From the NCBI GenBank assembly GCA_903891335.1, contig CAITDX010000006.1, positions 1 to 26,519 of the forward strand: a DNA stretch of 26,519 bases, given 5' to 3'. The position numbers and the translations under genes are program-made. Below are positions 25,112-26,519 of this stretch, piece after piece. The notes below the pieces were generated by a model, which worked only from the letters and a program-made list of their open reading frames with translations, had not been told where the DNA came from and ran no database searches. Positions within the stretch are counted from its first letter, which is position 1, and every line of letters begins with the position of its first letter. This stretch comes from an uncultured bacterium (GTDB lineage: Bacteria; Patescibacteriota; Microgenomatia; UBA1400; PJMF01).

Positions 25112-25762
25112 ATGCAGCAAAGCAAAGAAGTCGTCATCAAAGCTCATAAGAAAAAAAAGATTGAAGAGTATTCTGAAGTGATGAAACATGAGCAGCAAAG
25201 CAGTAACTTTTTCAAGGCATTTATTGCCAAACCAACCAACATCCACCTCGACATTCAAGATAAAGAAGAAAATATTGTGCTCGTACTCCGCCAGCACCTC
25301 ATTACCCAGGTGAAACCAACCTTTATTCTGCTGTTTATTATTTTTGGTATTCCTGCGCTGCTTGATTTCTCTGGCTTTCTGAGTTTATTTCCAAATGACT
25401 TTTTGCAAGCATTTAATTTATTTTGGATAGTCCTTTCCTTTGGCTTGGTGACGCAAGGATTTTTAATGTGGTTTTTCAATGTCTATATCGTCACTGATGA
25501 ACGTGTCATCGATGTGGATTTCAATTCCATGATTCATCGCAATATTAGTAGCGCCAAAATTGAAAACATCGAAGATGTGACGGCAAAATCAGTCGGCCCG
25601 CTTTCAGCCGTTTTTGATTACGGTACTATTCTCATCCAAACTGCCGGTGAAAAAACTCAATTTGAATTTGAACACGTTCCTCAACCAGCGAAGATTACGA
25701 AATTAATGAATGAGCTCATTCTTGAGGAGGAAAGAGAGAAAATCGAAGACCGAGTTACGTAG
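25112..25762 (+). CDS. Bacterial PH-domain membrane protein (YdbS/DUF304-like)
   Basis: 216 residues. A charged N-terminus (AHKKKKIEEY) is followed by two membrane helices (about 69-90 and 101-123). The bacterial PH fold (bPH2) begins with YIVTDERVIDVD and continues through NISSAKIENIEDVTA, the family pattern of strands and turn. The C-terminus is a charged helix (about 196-214). Proteins of this type are common in CPR genomes and some bPH2 proteins contribute to membrane stress functions; the specific role here is unknown. It has its own near-leaderless promoter and is followed after 14 nt by a small membrane-protein gene. Confidence 0.8.
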   Translation: MQQSKEVVIKAHKKKKIEEYSEVMKHEQQSSNFFKAFIAKPTNIHLDIQDKEENIVLVLRQHLITQVKPTFILLFIIFGIPALLDFSGFLSLFPNDFLQAFNLFWIVLSFGLVTQGFLMWFFNVYIVTDERVIDVDFNSMIHRNISSAKIENIEDVTAKSVGPLSAVFDYGTILIQTAGEKTQFEFEHVPQPAKITKLMNELILEEEREKIEDRVT

Positions 25763-25776
25763 TATCAAAGCAACCT

Positions 25777-25998
25777 ATGATTGATATTTTCAACATCCCG
25801 ATTTTGCACTACTTTCTGAAGTTTATTTTTGTGACTGGAGCACTTTTTTACTTGATTTATACGTTTATTATGTTTCGTCAGATTCAGGTTATGAAAAAAA
25901 CCCTGATTACTAGTTTTTCATCCGGGGTGAGCTTGCTTGGATTACTCAATCTCATTCTGGCTGCGTTTGTCGTATTTAGTTTTTGGACGACACTCTAA
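25777..25998 (+). CDS. Small two-helix membrane protein, DUF5657-like
   Basis: 73 residues with two membrane helices (about 13-33 and 48-71) joined by a short basic loop (RQIQVMKKTL). Size, two-helix plan and the loop resemble the DUF5657 family known from CPR bacteria; this match is from memory and is tentative. No catalytic residues are seen. It starts 14 nt after the PH-domain gene and is probably co-transcribed, so the two may act together in the membrane. Confidence 0.75.
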   Translation: MIDIFNIPILHYFLKFIFVTGALFYLIYTFIMFRQIQVMKKTLITSFSSGVSLLGLLNLILAAFVVFSFWTTL

Positions 25999-26023
25999 AA
26001 TTCACTTACGATCTTAAACCCAT

Positions 26024-26049
26024 AAAAAAACCACCTATTTAGAGGTGGT
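26024..26049 (-). terminator. Terminator of the rRNA operon
   Basis: On the minus strand ACCACCT, a 6-nt loop and AGGTGGT form a perfect 7-bp stem directly followed by seven T. It lies about 55 nt beyond the 5S 3' end and is in the right orientation to end the 23S-5S transcript. On the plus strand no T-run follows. Confidence 0.85.
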
Positions 26050-26102
26050 CATTGAGGGTGTGACGTGCAAGGCGACTGATTCAGATGCAAAAAAAACGCT
26101 TT

Positions 26103-26222
26103 ATTCTGGCCTCGACCTATCTTCGCAAGGGGAGAACCCCTAACTATTGTCAGCGCTGAAGCGTTTCAAGACTCTGTTCGGGATGGGAAGAGTTGGTACC
26201 ACCTCGCTCTAGAGACCAGAAT
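26103..26222 (-). rRNA. rrf: 5S ribosomal RNA
   Basis: The minus strand shows the 5S hallmarks: GAGCGAGGTGGTACC, CCCATCCCGAACAG (loop C region), and GGGGTTCTCCCC near the 3' side. Its ends pair over about 10 bp (TTTATTCTGG with CCAGAATAAA), defining helix I to within a few nucleotides. It follows 23S at about 130 nt without a tRNA between. Confidence 0.93.
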
Positions 26223-26351
26223 AAAACGTTTTTATGACGCTGCATCAAGCGATTATACTCGCAAGACACAAATAAGATGTTAAATTAGCGAATTGTTCGC
26301 TAATAAGTGAAGTAAACTGTTACCAAATATGACGTTTCAAAGAACTGATAA

Positions 26352-26519
26352 AGATTTTGTTCGATCGACACTTAGTACTGCTAAGCTAAACATGTCACCA
26401 TGCTTGCACTGGCAGCCTATCAAGGTGGTAGTCTCCCACCGGTCTAATGGAGAAAGTTAATCTTGAGCATGGTTTCCCGCTTAGATGCTTTCAGCGGTTA
26501 TCCAAAAGAAATGTAGCTA
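26352..26519 (-). rRNA. rrl: 23S ribosomal RNA, 3' end only
   Basis: The minus strand has the conserved 3'-terminal sequence GGATAACCGCTGAAAGCATC followed by TAAGCGGGAAAC, and later AGCAGTACTAA near the end of helix 1. The gene enters from the right edge and its 3' end is near 26352, give or take several nt. The 130-nt spacer to 5S contains no tRNA. Confidence 0.95.

Noticed and set aside
26223..26351. tRNA gene in the 23S-5S spacer
   Set aside because: No cloverleaf, T-loop (GGTTCGAATCC-like) or CCA end is seen on either strand.
1..26519. CRISPR array, insertion sequence or prophage genes
   Set aside because: No regularly spaced repeats, transposase or phage structural signatures were found.

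Overview
The window looks like a piece of a small-genome bacterium, most likely of the Candidate Phyla Radiation and possibly the Microgenomates group. This is inferred from: type IV pilus-like PilN and PilO proteins beside murJ, a short S20 next to lepA, a small two-helix protein resembling DUF5657, Ser/Thr/Pro-rich surface proteins, very few Shine-Dalgarno sequences, and one enormous multidomain gene. Genes appear to end at ordinary TAA, TAG and TGA codons, so UGA does not seem reassigned.

Layout. From 1 to 16437 on the minus strand there is a single open reading frame of at least 5,479 codons. It starts at an ATG shortly after an in-frame TAG and runs off the left edge. In order it holds an N-terminal membrane anchor, a roughly 900-residue Cys-containing probable outer region, weak hydrophobic segments, long coiled coils, a SecA-like superfamily 2 ATPase core, a first FHA domain, an HExxH putative zinc protease, a PPP-type metallophosphatase, a second FHA domain, three membrane helices, and a CHAP/NlpC-like cysteine amidase. 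This gene fills 62% of the window and is its most unusual content.

Upstream of it, also on the minus strand, is a likely operon (21962 to 16579): murJ (lipid II flippase), pilN, pilO, a short membrane protein in the position where pilP often sits, and a 630-residue surface protein with fibronectin-like domains and two membrane anchors. Divergent from murJ is rpsT-lepA on the plus strand. This is followed by a bidirectional terminator and a minus-strand SurA/PrsA-like foldase that lacks its PPIase domain. Divergent again is a plus-strand pair: a bacterial PH-domain membrane protein and a small two-helix membrane protein. The right end holds the end of a minus-strand rRNA operon (3' end of 23S, then 5S, then a terminator).

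Three promoters (murJ, rpsT and the PH-domain gene) each have a perfect TATAAT exactly 11 nt before the start codon with no ribosome binding site, which predicts nearly leaderless mRNAs. Functionally the window combines cell-envelope work (MurJ, pilus-like proteins, surface anchors, foldase, a possible wall hydrolase) with translation (S20, LepA, rRNA). The giant protein would link a motor ATPase, phosphothreonine recognition, a phosphatase, a protease and a wall hydrolase in one polypeptide; this suggests an envelope-spanning machine, but its function is not known.
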